Source of the DNA: JBDTNL01 sp039933785
GTDB taxonomy: Bacteria; Acidobacteriota; Thermoanaerobaculia; Multivoradales; JAGPDF01
Direction of reading: 5' to 3'
DNA: 43,634 nt
Assembly (NCBI GenBank): GCA_039933785.1
Contig: JBDTNL010000031.1
Span: forward strand, 1 to 43,634
The stretch's first letter is position 1. Each line of letters begins with the position of its first letter. A program made the position numbers and the translations under genes. Shown one piece after another: positions 1-7,954 of the stretch. The notes under the pieces were generated by a model that did no database searches, was not told the DNA's origin, and saw nothing but the letters and a program-made list of their open reading frames with translations.

Positions 1-46
1 GCCCCCGGACCGTCGCGTAGAACGTCGAAGCGAGGCGAAGCGAGCC

Positions 47-1174
47 TCACAACGCCCAGTCCCCAATTGCCGCCCCCAACCGCCGAATCCCCTCATCGAC
101 CGCATCGAGCGGCCCCGAAACCGACACCCGCAAGAACCCCGCACCCGCGGAACCAAAAGCCTCCCCCGGCACCACCGACACCGCCCCCGCCCGAGCCTGA
201 GCCAATGCAAACGAAGCCGTATCCCTCCCCAACCGAGCCCGAGCATCCACCCACAAATAGAACCCCACACCCGGATCCCGCACCGACAACCCCGCGATCC
301 CCAAGAGCGCCCGAGCCGCCCGCGACCGCCGTACGCGATACAACTCCCGAGCCGCCGACAACGCCGACTCGCCCTCGACAAGCGCCGCCAAAGCCGCCCG
401 CTGCGATAGCGATGGCGCACAAGTCACCAAGTGCTGATGCACAGGCAGCAGCCGACGGACGATCTCCGGCGCCGTCACCAGCCACCCCACTCGCAGCCCC
501 GTCAGTGCATATCCCTTGGAAACGCCACCGACCCGCAACACCCGCCCGCCGCTGCCCACGAGCGACTCCGCCCACTGCGGCAGATCCAACAGCGGAGCGT
601 AAATCTCATCGAGCACCACCCAAGCCCCGCAAAGCGCCGCGCGCTCGAGCAGCACCGCAAGACGCTCGGACGCGAACGCCTCCCCGGTGGGATTCGCCGG
701 CGATCCCAAGATCACCAGTCGAGTTCGCGCCGACAACCCGCTCTCCAGCCGATCCCACGCAACCCGCCGGACGACGCCACCCGCGAACTGCGCGAGCTCC
801 GCATACGACGGATAGCCGATCTCCGGCACCACCACTTCCTCGCCCGGTGAGAGCAGACCAAGGCAGATCACGGCTAGCGCCTGCTGCGACCCCGCGGTGA
901 TCAACACCGACGATCCACCGTCCTTGGCTCTCGCATCCCAGGGCTGAACGCGCGCCACTGCCGTGCGCAGCTCGGCAATCCCGGCGTTTGGCGAATAGCG
1001 CAAATCCGCCGCGGCCGCCGAACGCAGAACCTCGAGCGCCGCCTCGGGCGGCGCGTGCATCGGCTCACCGAGCGCGAGGTCGATGGCCGCCGGAACCGCC
1101 GCCTGCAGCACCTGGCGAATCAGCGACAGTCGCGGCAGCTCCCGTGTTCCCGAGGCTCGCAGCGGCTCAAGCAC
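47..1174 (-). CDS. Class I/II PLP aminotransferase, probable N-succinyl-diaminopimelate aminotransferase (DapC-like)
   Basis: Cytosolic pyridoxal-phosphate aminotransferase, 375 residues. The fold-type I signatures are visible: SPANPTG near residue 158 (Asn161 contacts PLP), LDEIYA near 188 (Asp189 pairs with the pyridine nitrogen), and SKGYALTGLRVGW near 219 with Lys220 as the Schiff-base lysine and an Arg in GLRVGW. I chose the GTG at 1174 because GGAGG lies about six bases upstream and it overlaps the dapD stop by eight bases; an ATG at 1204 would overlap dapD by 38 bases. As the last gene of a lysC-dapBAD operon it most likely transaminates N-succinyl-2-amino-6-ketopimelate with glutamate. 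That substrate is inferred from position; the fold alone would also fit other aminotransferases. No dapE, dapF or lysA is in the window. Confidence 0.85.
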   Translation of the reverse strand: MLEPLRASGTRELPRLSLIRQVLQAAVPAAIDLALGEPMHAPPEAALEVLRSAAAADLRYSPNAGIAELRTAVARVQPWDARAKDGGSSVLITAGSQQALAVICLGLLSPGEEVVVPEIGYPSYAELAQFAGGVVRRVAWDRLESGLSARTRLVILGSPANPTGEAFASERLAVLLERAALCGAWVVLDEIYAPLLDLPQWAESLVGSGGRVLRVGGVSKGYALTGLRVGWLVTAPEIVRRLLPVHQHLVTCAPSLSQRAALAALVEGESALSAARELYRVRRSRAARALLGIAGLSVRDPGVGFYLWVDARARLGRDTASFALAQARAGAVSVVPGEAFGSAGAGFLRVSVSGPLDAVDEGIRRLGAAIGDWAL

Positions 1175-1997
1175 GGAGCACCTCCGCCAGCGCGGTCCGC
1201 GCATCCGTCGAAGCGTCGCGCTGTTTCACCAGAATCGGCGTCGAGAGCGCGAGCCCATGCGCGGCCGCGAAACGACCGGCGGCAGGCCGAGTTCCGGGCA
1301 CGACAACGGCTCCGGCGGGAATGACCAACGGTGAGCCGTTTTTCGCCTCGATGATTTCTTCCCGCACCAGATCGAAAACCCGACTCGATCCGGTGAGCAC
1401 CACGCCCGCACCGAGAACGGCTCCCCGACCGACCACCACGCCTGCGAAGAGACCCACTCCCCCGCCCACGAAGACCTCGTCCTCGACGATCACCGGGAGT
1501 GCGCCGACCGGCTCGAGCACACCGCCAATCTGCGCCGCAGCCGAGAGATGCACGCGCTTCCCGATCTGCGCGCACGAGCCGACCAGAGCGTGGCTGTCGA
1601 TAAGAGAACCCTCGCCCACGAAGGCGCCCACGTTGACGTACGCCGGCGGCATCACGATGACGCCGACTCCAAGGTGAGCACCGCGACGAACCGCGCTCCC
1701 GCCCGGCACCATCCGCACGCCGGTTGGCAAGACGCGCTTCGGCAACAGCAGGCCGCGATCGCGAAAGGGCAGGCCCCCAGGAGCGGCCCCGCAGCCCTCC
1801 ACGTTCGCCGAACGCGCGAAGATCGCGAGAATCGCCTGCTTCACCCAAGCCTCGACGCGCCAGCCGCCCGGCGCCGACGCGTCCGGCCACGCAGCTCGCA
1901 CCGCGCCACTCTCGAGCGCGTCGAGAAACGCGGCTGCCCGCGAGTCGAACTCCGCCACCGACGCCTCGGCGGAAAGCACAAGCTCCATGGTGTTCAC
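1167..1997 (-). CDS. dapD: Tetrahydrodipicolinate N-succinyltransferase
   Basis: Transfers succinyl from succinyl-CoA to tetrahydrodipicolinate, opening the ring in the succinylase branch of lysine synthesis. The protein is about 276 residues, close to the usual ~274. An N-terminal helical part is followed by a left-handed beta-helix with the family segments MPPAYVNVGAFVGEG, SLIDSHALVGSCAQIG and GGVLEPVGALPVIVED, then a C-terminal VIPAGAVVVPGT stretch. The Asp in LID and the Glu in VED sit where the family's catalytic acids are expected. The loop after VEDEVFVG is GGGVGLFAG instead of the GARSEVVEG type of enterobacteria, as in a second DapD subgroup. The GTG at 1997 gives a GTGA overlap with the dapA stop and has GGAG eight bases upstream; the in-frame ATG at 1988 is the alternative start. 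Confidence 0.93.
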   Translation of the reverse strand: MNTMELVLSAEASVAEFDSRAAAFLDALESGAVRAAWPDASAPGGWRVEAWVKQAILAIFARSANVEGCGAAPGGLPFRDRGLLLPKRVLPTGVRMVPGGSAVRRGAHLGVGVIVMPPAYVNVGAFVGEGSLIDSHALVGSCAQIGKRVHLSAAAQIGGVLEPVGALPVIVEDEVFVGGGVGLFAGVVVGRGAVLGAGVVLTGSSRVFDLVREEIIEAKNGSPLVIPAGAVVVPGTRPAAGRFAAAHGLALSTPILVKQRDASTDARTALAEVLRA

Positions 1998-2932
1998 GCC
2001 GCCGTCTCCGCGCCGGAGGCAGCGGAATCGACCAACAGTCCCGCGCGCTCGAGCGCCTCCGTCATCGTGCGCCGGGTCGACAGCGTGGCCGACTGGAGCG
2101 GCAGACGCAAACGGTCTGCGAGGAATCCCAGCCGCCACAACGCCCACTTCACCGGGATCGGATTCGGCTCCACGAAATTCGCGTGCAGCAACGGCGCCAA
2201 GCGTCGGTAGAGAGCGACGGCTCGCGCGCGTTCTCCGGCCAGCGCAGCATCCAACAGATCCACCATCTGCGCTGGCGCCGCGTTTGACGCCACCGACACC
2301 ACGCCGTCGCCGCCGAGCGCCACGACCGGCAGCGCCAGAGCATCGTCGCCGGCCAGCACTGCAAAACTCGCCGGGCGCGAGGCCAGGATCCGCGACACTT
2401 GGTCGAGCTGCCCCGACGCCTCCTTCACGCCCCAGAACTCCTCTCGCTCGGCGAGCGCCAACACAGTCTCCGGCAGCAAATTGACCCCCGTGCGCCCCGG
2501 CACGTTGTAGAGCAGAACCGGAAGCTCTGCCGCCTCGGCCACGGCGACGAAGTGCGCCTTCAGGCCCGCCTGCGTGGGCTTGTTGTAATACGGCGTCACC
2601 ACCAGCAGGCCGTCGGCGCCGGCGCTGCGGGCCGAGACACCGAGCGCGCACGCCTGCCGCGTGTCGTTGCTACCGGCGCCGGCGAACACCCACACCTTGC
2701 GCGGCGGCGGCGCCATCGCAGCCTCCTCGACGACGATCTCGACCAACCGCCGATGCTCGGCGTCGGAGAGCGTCGCACCCTCGCCGGTGGTCCCGGCCGG
2801 CACCATTCCTGCGACGCCAGCCGCGATCTGAGCCCGCGCCAGTCCCCGAATCGCCGACTCGTCGAGCCCACCGTGGGCATCGAATGGCGTCACCAGCGCC
2901 GTGAATACACCCTGCAACCGTTCTCGTCTCAT
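1994..2932 (-). CDS. dapA: 4-hydroxy-tetrahydrodipicolinate synthase
   Basis: Condenses pyruvate with aspartate semialdehyde, the committed step of lysine/diaminopimelate synthesis; a cytosolic TIM barrel. It has 312 residues from the ATG at 2932, which forms an ATGA overlap with the dapB stop. An in-frame ATG at 2995 would add 21 residues lying wholly inside dapB and was not used. Visible active-site elements are GTTGEG (Thr48/Thr49), VVTPYYNKPTQ with Tyr116, LYNVPGRTG with Tyr142 and the substrate-binding Arg147, and WGVKEASG with Lys170 as the Schiff-base lysine. All expected catalytic residues are present. Length is slightly above the typical 290-300 because of a longer C-terminal tail rich in Ala and Ser. 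Confidence 0.96.
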   Translation of the reverse strand: MRRERLQGVFTALVTPFDAHGGLDESAIRGLARAQIAAGVAGMVPAGTTGEGATLSDAEHRRLVEIVVEEAAMAPPPRKVWVFAGAGSNDTRQACALGVSARSAGADGLLVVTPYYNKPTQAGLKAHFVAVAEAAELPVLLYNVPGRTGVNLLPETVLALAEREEFWGVKEASGQLDQVSRILASRPASFAVLAGDDALALPVVALGGDGVVSVASNAAPAQMVDLLDAALAGERARAVALYRRLAPLLHANFVEPNPIPVKWALWRLGFLADRLRLPLQSATLSTRRTMTEALERAGLLVDSAASGAETAA

Positions 2933-3600
2933 GACACTGCCTCCAAAAGATCGTCCAGACGCACCGCCCCGGATGGACGGCGCGCCAGCAGCCACGGCGC
3001 GGCGCGCACCGCGCCGGCCGCGAACAAGCGGCGCGAGCGCGCGCGATGCACCAACTCCAGACTCTCGTCGGGTCCTTCGAACACGACGGTGTGCTCACCC
3101 GGCTGGCCGCCGAGCCGCAACGAGACGGCAGGCACCTCCCGGCCGCCCGCCTGCCGGGCGATCGCGCACAACTCCAGCGCAGTGCCCGACGGCGCGTCGC
3201 GCTTCGCATTGTGGTGACGCTCGAACACCCCGGCTTCGTACTCCGGCAGAGCGCGCAATCGCGTCGCCGCCTCGCGCACCAACCGCCGCAACACCGCCAC
3301 GGCGAGCGAGAAATTGGGCTCGATCAGCAGCGGCACTCGGTGTTCTGTGGCGGCGAGCCGCAAAGGCTCCGGATCGAACCCGGTCGTTCCGCACACCGTC
3401 GGAATACCGCGCTCCAAGAGCTCCATGACTCGGTGCGGCGACGACGACGCGGCGGTGAACTCGAACGCGATCTCCGCCGAGGTCGCGGGATTGAGGCACT
3501 CGCCGCGACCGAGTATCGCCAAGACTGTGTGCCCGCGCTCCTCGAGCTCCTTCACCACCGCCTGGCCCATGCGGCCTCGACCGATGACTAGTGCGTTCAC
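2929..3600 (-). CDS. dapB: 4-hydroxy-tetrahydrodipicolinate reductase
   Basis: NAD(P)H-dependent reductase acting directly after DapA. It has 223 residues. The N-terminal Rossmann motif is VIGRGRMGQAV (residues 5-15), followed by FTAASS, CGTTGF and NFSLAV, and then the substrate-binding signature ERHHNAKRDAPSGTAL, which holds the His-His pair and the catalytic Lys. It is clearly shorter than the 270-residue enterobacterial enzyme; the shortening lies in the loop regions, and all signature blocks are present. The start is a GTG at 3600 forming a GTGA overlap with the lysC stop, and the stop overlaps the dapA start, so translation is probably coupled on both sides. Confidence 0.95.
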   Translation of the reverse strand: MNALVIGRGRMGQAVVKELEERGHTVLAILGRGECLNPATSAEIAFEFTAASSSPHRVMELLERGIPTVCGTTGFDPEPLRLAATEHRVPLLIEPNFSLAVAVLRRLVREAATRLRALPEYEAGVFERHHNAKRDAPSGTALELCAIARQAGGREVPAVSLRLGGQPGEHTVVFEGPDESLELVHRARSRRLFAAGAVRAAPWLLARRPSGAVRLDDLLEAVS

Positions 3601-5069
3601 ACGAGCTCCCTCGGCGGGAACAAAGCGGCGTGCAGGCGCGCCAGCGTCGTCGCCGCATCGTCTTCGCGCACCACGAATGAAAGACTGGTGTCGGACGCCC
3701 CCTGCGAGATCAGCACCACGTTCACATCGTCGATCGCGGTGAATACCCGCGCCGCCAATCGTGGCGTAGTTCGCAGGCGCCGGCCGACGATCGACACCAC
3801 CGCGAGTCCGCGCTCCACCGCGACGTCAGCGTGATCGCCGAGCTCACGGACCAGTTCGCCGAGCGGTGCTCCGCGATCGACCGTTACCGAGATCGAGACG
3901 TCGCTGGTCGCGATCACGTCGACCGCGACGCCATGGCGCTCGAAGACCGCGAACACCCGAGCCGCATGCCCGGGCGCCAGGAGCATGCGCGGATTGGTCA
4001 GAAACAAGGCCGCGGCGCCACCGCGCGCGGAGATCGCGGTCACTCCCGCGCCGGCGACGCCGCCGGCGATGCGCGTGCCTTCGCCATTGGGTGCGAACGT
4101 GTTGCGGATGCGCACTGGGATGCCGGCCGTGACAGCCGGCCGCAGCGTCGCGGGATGGAGCACCTTGGCGCCGAAAAAGGCGAGCTCCGACGCCTCGGCG
4201 TAGGAGAGCACGGGGACGCGCCGCGCCTCCGGAACTTGGCGCGGGTCGGCGGTCATCACCCCGTCCACATCGGTCCAGATTTCGAGTTCCGGCGCGCCGA
4301 TCGCGGCGGCCAACAAAGCCGCCGAGAGATCGGACCCACCGCGCCCCAGCGTCGTGGTCTCGCCCGAGCGCGCCGCGCCGACGAAGCCGCCGGTCACCAC
4401 CGTCGCTCCGGTCATCAGCGGCGGCGAAAGGATCTCCCGCGCGCGCTCGCGAATGGCGCTCACGTCCGGCTCGGCGCGGCCGAAACGCGAATCGGTGATC
4501 AGGACTTCCCGCGGATCGACCCACCGGACCTCGACGCCGCGAGCCTCGAGCGCCGCGGCGAGCAGCCGCGACGAAAGCATCTCGCCCGTAGCCAGCAGCT
4601 CGTCGGTCGACTTCGGCGACAGATCGCCGAGCAATGCGGCGCCGTTCGCAATCTCGCGCCAGCGCAGCAGACTGGCTTCTAGGGTCTCGTGCAGGGCCCG
4701 CTCGGTCAGCGCACCGGCGTCATTCCGACCGTCGCCGCCGGTTAGCTGGAGATCGACGATCGCCTGATGGTGGCGCTGCGCGAGCCGCGCCGCCAGCCGC
4801 TGCGCTTCGTCGATCGCACCCCGCCGAGCTTCTTCGCCCAGCCCCAGTAGAGCGTCGGTGACGCCAGCCATCGCCGACACCACTACCAACGATCCCCCGG
4901 CGCCCAGCTCCTCGATCAACCTCGCGACCTCGCGGATGCGCGCGCCGTCCATGACCGACGTGCCGCCGAACTTGCGCACCACGCCGACGCGCCGCAGCGC
5001 CGGGGCGATATCCACACCTGGCTGCAGACCTGGCTGCTCACGTCTGAAGACTTCGCTGTCCTGTGCCAT
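3597..5069 (-). CDS. lysC: Aspartate kinase, monofunctional
   Basis: Phosphorylates aspartate, the entry step for lysine, threonine and methionine. It has 490 residues. After a non-conserved N-terminal extension of about 30 residues comes KFGGTSV (33-39), then an amino-acid-kinase domain with SPKSTDELLATGE, TLGRGGSDLSAAL and WTDVDGVMTADPR. Two C-terminal ACT-type regions follow (roughly 340-490; TSDVSISVTVD and SQGASDTSLSFVV), the usual site of allosteric feedback. No homoserine dehydrogenase domain is fused. AGGGAG lies a suitable distance before the ATG at 5069. It heads the dap operon and has a long leader with a terminator hairpin close to its start, so expression is probably attenuated. 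ACT-mediated lysine or threonine inhibition is known for the family and is not demonstrable here. Confidence 0.95.
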   Translation of the reverse strand: MAQDSEVFRREQPGLQPGVDIAPALRRVGVVRKFGGTSVMDGARIREVARLIEELGAGGSLVVVSAMAGVTDALLGLGEEARRGAIDEAQRLAARLAQRHHQAIVDLQLTGGDGRNDAGALTERALHETLEASLLRWREIANGAALLGDLSPKSTDELLATGEMLSSRLLAAALEARGVEVRWVDPREVLITDSRFGRAEPDVSAIRERAREILSPPLMTGATVVTGGFVGAARSGETTTLGRGGSDLSAALLAAAIGAPELEIWTDVDGVMTADPRQVPEARRVPVLSYAEASELAFFGAKVLHPATLRPAVTAGIPVRIRNTFAPNGEGTRIAGGVAGAGVTAISARGGAAALFLTNPRMLLAPGHAARVFAVFERHGVAVDVIATSDVSISVTVDRGAPLGELVRELGDHADVAVERGLAVVSIVGRRLRTTPRLAARVFTAIDDVNVVLISQGASDTSLSFVVREDDAATTLARLHAALFPPRELV

Positions 5070-5102
5070 GTTTCGATCTCCCTTGCTGATCTCGTTGAAA
5101 GC

Positions 5103-5136
5103 AAAAAAAAGAGCCCGCCGGTTAGGGCGGGCTCTT
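5103..5136 (-). terminator. Intrinsic terminator in the lysC leader (attenuator)
   Basis: On the minus strand an 11-bp perfect GC-rich stem (arms at 5126-5136 and 5109-5119) with a six-base loop is followed directly by eight T residues (5110-5103). It ends only 33 bases before the lysC ATG, leaving no room for a normal promoter plus leader between it and lysC. It therefore must be conditional for lysC to be expressed. It could also stop panE readthrough. Confidence 0.88.
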
Positions 5137-5208
5137 CAGAGGTTGCGTGGACCTGTCTAACTTAGGTACGCGTCATGTCGATACACCTCTACCGAGCTCG
5201 CCCCGAGC
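5125..5208 (-). promoter_or_regulatory. Alternative antiterminator and protector stems of the lysC leader
   Basis: The minus-strand segment 5185-5203 can pair with 5125-5143 over 19 positions. I count 16 pairs, one of them G-U; the exceptions are one A-C and two adjacent G-A. The 3' partner covers the 5' arm of the terminator, so this helix and the terminator exclude each other. The 5' partner also overlaps a small hairpin at 5196-5208 (five-bp GCTCG/CGAGC stem, three-base loop) that would sequester it. Together these form the 1:2, 2:3 and 3:4 stems of a classical amino-acid attenuator. The pairing is seen in the sequence; the regulatory role is inferred. Confidence 0.65.
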
Positions 5209-5280
5209 GGCGCTGCGCTTGGACTTCTGGCACTTTCGGGTGCGGGTGAGGGCGATCGACAACGGCTGCGCGGATTGCAT
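5173..5280 (-). CDS. Candidate 35-residue lysine leader peptide
   Basis: A short reading frame begins with the ATG at 5280, at or within a base or two of the predicted transcription start, so it would be leaderless; no Shine-Dalgarno is visible. It encodes 35 residues. All three of its Lys codons (AAG at residues 16, 19 and 21) fall in KCQKSK, with Thr at 12 and 14 and Arg around them. A ribosome waiting at Lys21 (5220-5218) would reach to about 5207 and disrupt the protector hairpin while leaving the antiterminator arm (5203-5185) free. A ribosome finishing at the TGA would cover part of that arm. It is too short to identify by homology. An in-frame upstream ATG lies inside the promoter -10. 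Confidence 0.45.
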   Translation of the reverse strand: MQSAQPLSIALTRTRKCQKSKRSAARGELGRGVST

Positions 5281-5287
5281 CGGGCGC

Positions 5288-5316
5288 ATCGTGCCAAAGG
5301 CAGGTTGGGTTGTCAA
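5288..5316 (-). promoter_or_regulatory. Predicted sigma-70-type promoter for the lysC operon
   Basis: A perfect -35 hexamer TTGACA (5316-5311), a 17-base spacer and CACGAT (5293-5288) as the -10. The -10 matches TATAAT at three positions including the two most conserved. It sits just downstream of the panE stop and would start transcription near 5281, giving a leader of about 210 bases before lysC. Confidence 0.6.
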
Positions 5317-5341
5317 TCGAAACTTCTCGCGCGTCGCCGCT

Positions 5342-6274
5342 TCATCGGACGGTTCCCGGCGGGCCCTCGGCATAGAGCACGAGCGCCGCATAGAGCGCCC
5401 GGTGAACTGGCGTGCTCAGGTTCCAATTCGCCGCCCGCCGCAGCACGGTACCGCTCAGCCATTCGAGCTCGAGCCGGTGACCTTGCAGGAGATCGTTGGC
5501 CATCGACGCGCGTCCATCCGCGGGCAACGTATCGATGAAACGCATGCGCTCTTCGACAAAGTCGTCGGCGATCGTGATGCCCTCGCGTTGCGCGAGATTG
5601 GTCACTTCGCGCATCGCGTCGCGCAACAGCGTGCGCGTAGCTGGGTGGGTGCGAACCGCGCCTAGGGTCTGCCGGGTCACCGCGGTCACCGCGCTGTTGG
5701 AGGCTAGGAAGATGAACTTCTCCCAGGTCGCGCGGCGGATGTCGGGGCTCGCCTCGACATCGATTCCACCGTCTCTAAAAGCCGCGACGACCGCGTCGAC
5801 CCGGGCCGATGGGCTGCCATCGAGCTCGCCAACCAGCACCCGCTGCAGGGTTCCGGAATGCACGATGAGACCGGGCTCGGCGAGCTTGGCCAGAACGTAG
5901 GTCACGCCGCCAAGCACGTGCTTGAATCCCAACTCCTCCGCAATCGCCTCGTCTTTCTCCACGCCGTTCTGCAAGGACACGATCGCAGTCGAGGGACCGA
6001 TCAACGGCTGGATGGCTCGTGCGGCGGATTCGGTGTCCCAGAGCTTCACTGCGATCACCACCAGTTCCGCGACCTCGGCCTCGAGCGGCTCGGTCAGGAC
6101 GTGAACGGTCGGCAAGTGAGCGTCGCCGCGCGGACTCTCGATCCGCAGGCCATCGCGCCGCATCGCCGCGCCATGAGCGCCGCGCGCCACGAAGCTCACT
6201 GCATGGCCCGCCAACGCCATCCGGGCGCCGAAGTATCCGCCCACTCCGCCGGAGCCCATCATCACGATCTTCAT
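5342..6274 (-). CDS. panE: 2-dehydropantoate 2-reductase (ketopantoate reductase)
   Basis: Reduces ketopantoate to pantoate with NADPH in pantothenate/CoA synthesis; cytosolic. It has 310 residues from the ATG at 6274, where the family N-terminus MKIVMMGSGGVGGYFGARMA begins. The longer frame upstream to 6568 runs back over the divergent radical SAM gene and was discarded. The dinucleotide fold carries GSGGVGGYFG (7-16). SLQNGVEK (100-107) is the family's nucleotide and substrate block, and WEKFIFLASNSAVTAVTR contains Lys186, the probable catalytic lysine. ApbA-type domain order and length are normal. It is not part of a pantothenate cluster here. The gene lies upstream of the lysC promoter on the same strand, and its transcript could run into the lysC attenuator. 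Some family members act on other 2-keto acids, so exact substrate is less sure than fold. Confidence 0.88.
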   Translation of the reverse strand: MKIVMMGSGGVGGYFGARMALAGHAVSFVARGAHGAAMRRDGLRIESPRGDAHLPTVHVLTEPLEAEVAELVVIAVKLWDTESAARAIQPLIGPSTAIVSLQNGVEKDEAIAEELGFKHVLGGVTYVLAKLAEPGLIVHSGTLQRVLVGELDGSPSARVDAVVAAFRDGGIDVEASPDIRRATWEKFIFLASNSAVTAVTRQTLGAVRTHPATRTLLRDAMREVTNLAQREGITIADDFVEERMRFIDTLPADGRASMANDLLQGHRLELEWLSGTVLRRAANWNLSTPVHRALYAALVLYAEGPPGTVR

Positions 6275-6364
6275 TGCCGGGGAGTCTACGTCGGTTGCCG
6301 GACGGAGCCGACCGATGAGCTCATACCTCCCTTGCGGTAAGGTGATCTCGACTCGGGGGGCGCC

Positions 6365-7954
6365 ATGGCCGATCGCCTGCGCGTTGTACTGATCAAACCC
6401 AGCAAGTACGCCAACCACGGAGCGGTCGAGCGCTTCCGTCGCGGCTTCATGCCCAACAGCACCCTGGCGTATCTCGCCAGCCTCACGCCGGCGCAAGTCG
6501 GCGGTCTGCGCTGCGAGGTCACCACCATCGACGAGTACGTGCAGACCGATCTCGAATATCTCGCCCAACTACGACCGGTGGCGGACGCCGCGACACTCGT
6601 CGCCCTGGTCGGAGTGCAGAGCCACCAGATTCATCGCGCGCTCGATCTCGCCGCGCTCGCCCGTCACAACGGCGTCGAGAACGTAGTCATCGGCGGCCCG
6701 CACGCCATGACCTGCGACACCACGGAGCTCCAAGGTCGCGGCATCAGCTTCGCCCTCGCCGAAGCCGAGCTCATCTGGCCTCAAATCCTGCAAGACGCTG
6801 TCGGCAGCTCAACCGCGGCGTCCACCAACGCTCCATCGCAAGCGACCATGAGTAAACGCAGTTATGGAGTGAATCAACGGTGGCAGACCGAGCTCGATTC
6901 GCCGGTTCTTCGCCCTCCCAGTCGCCGCGATCTGCGGCGCTACGCCGTGCCGCTTCTCGGCGTCTACCCGGCACGCGGCTGCCCGTACGTGTGCAACTTC
7001 TGTTCGGTGATCAAGATCGCCGGCCGCACGGTGCGCAGCCAGCCGATCGAAACGACGCTGGCGACGCTCCGCGCCGCCAAGGCCGCCGGCGTGCGCTACA
7101 TCATGTTCACCTCCGACAATTTCAACAAGATTCCGGACGCCGCCGGGCTGCTGAACGCCATGATCGAGGAACGCATACGGCTGCCCTTCTTCGCCCAATG
7201 CGACGCCATGGTCTACCGGCAGGAAGAGCTCGTCGAGCTCATGGCGCGCGCCGGCTGCTTCCAGATGTTCGTCGGCGCCGAGTCCTTCAGCCGCGAGGCT
7301 CTGCGCTCGGCGCACAAGATGCAGAACCATCCGGACCGTTACGCCGAGATCCTCGCGCTGTGCCGCAAGTACGGCATCTCGAGCCACTTCTCCAACATCC
7401 TCGGCTTCCCTACCGACACCGAGGCCTCTATCGCCGAGCACCTGCGCATCCTGAAGTCACTCGCCCCGGATCTCGCCTCGTTCTACGTGCTGACGCCGAT
7501 CCCGGGCACCGAGCAGTACGACGAGTTCCGCCGCGCGGGCGTGATCACCGAGCGCAATCTTGACCGCTTCGACGGCAGCGCTGTCGTCTGGCGACACCCA
7601 AATATCGCGCCTGACCGCCTGATGGAGCTGCTCTTCGGCGCCTACCGCTCGTACTGCGCCGCGCCGAGCGTCCTGCACAAGCTCGCCCGCACCGCGGGCC
7701 GGCGCTGGGACTACCGGACCACCGGCGAGCTCCTCGCCGTGCTCGGCTACGCGGTGCAGTCCAGACTGGGCGCCCGGTCTCATAGTCATCCCATGGCCGG
7801 CGGCATCGGTCGCATCCGGCGAGACCGCGTTGAGGATTACGCAGCGTTACGCCGAAGCACCTTCGGAGTGGACCTGATCCCGCTGCCGGACAGCTTGACC
7901 CTCTCGGTCGCCGACCAGGAGCTCAACCGGCGCGCCAAGCTCGCCGTGTCCTGA
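6365..7954 (+). CDS. B12-binding-domain-type radical SAM protein, function unknown
   Basis: A 529-residue protein. The N-terminal 150 residues resemble a cobalamin-binding-like Rossmann domain (VVIGGPHAM near 107), but I see no DxHxxG histidine motif, so cobalamin, if bound, would be base-on or absent. A low-complexity Ser/Ala/Thr linker (about 147-162) leads to the radical SAM domain with GCPYVCNFC (Cys206, Cys210, Cys213; CX3CX2C) for the 4Fe-4S cluster, then GVRYIMFTSDNF and FVGAESFSREAL. The C-terminal region after about 430 is not recognised. It is transcribed away from panE across a 90-base gap and has no biosynthetic neighbours that would suggest a substrate. Members of this superfamily methylate or rearrange lipids and natural products; the role here is unknown. 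Confidence 0.85.
   Translation: MADRLRVVLIKPSKYANHGAVERFRRGFMPNSTLAYLASLTPAQVGGLRCEVTTIDEYVQTDLEYLAQLRPVADAATLVALVGVQSHQIHRALDLAALARHNGVENVVIGGPHAMTCDTTELQGRGISFALAEAELIWPQILQDAVGSSTAASTNAPSQATMSKRSYGVNQRWQTELDSPVLRPPSRRDLRRYAVPLLGVYPARGCPYVCNFCSVIKIAGRTVRSQPIETTLATLRAAKAAGVRYIMFTSDNFNKIPDAAGLLNAMIEERIRLPFFAQCDAMVYRQEELVELMARAGCFQMFVGAESFSREALRSAHKMQNHPDRYAEILALCRKYGISSHFSNILGFPTDTEASIAEHLRILKSLAPDLASFYVLTPIPGTEQYDEFRRAGVITERNLDRFDGSAVVWRHPNIAPDRLMELLFGAYRSYCAAPSVLHKLARTAGRRWDYRTTGELLAVLGYAVQSRLGARSHSHPMAGGIGRIRRDRVEDYAALRRSTFGVDLIPLPDSLTLSVADQELNRRAKLAVS

Noticed and set aside
1..46. Possible terminator after the aminotransferase
   Set aside because: A five-bp inverted repeat (GAGGC/GCCTC on the minus strand) is present but has no T-run, and the window ends there.
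67..900. Plus-strand Pro/Thr-rich frame opposite the aminotransferase
   Set aside because: A shadow frame; the minus strand carries the intact PLP-enzyme motifs.
5162..5176. Four-codon ORF Met-Thr-Arg-Thr with an AGAGG upstream, overlapping the leader peptide stop
   Set aside because: Too short to judge; its ribosome site lies inside the antiterminator arm and could be coincidence. It might modulate the attenuator but I do not call it a gene.
5144..5190. Lysine riboswitch (L-box) in the lysC leader, suggested by AGAGGTG
   Set aside because: The two strands that would close it (ACCTCT partner at 5138-5143) enclose only about 41 bases, whereas the lysine aptamer is about 170 bases with five helices. 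The conserved internal loops are not seen.
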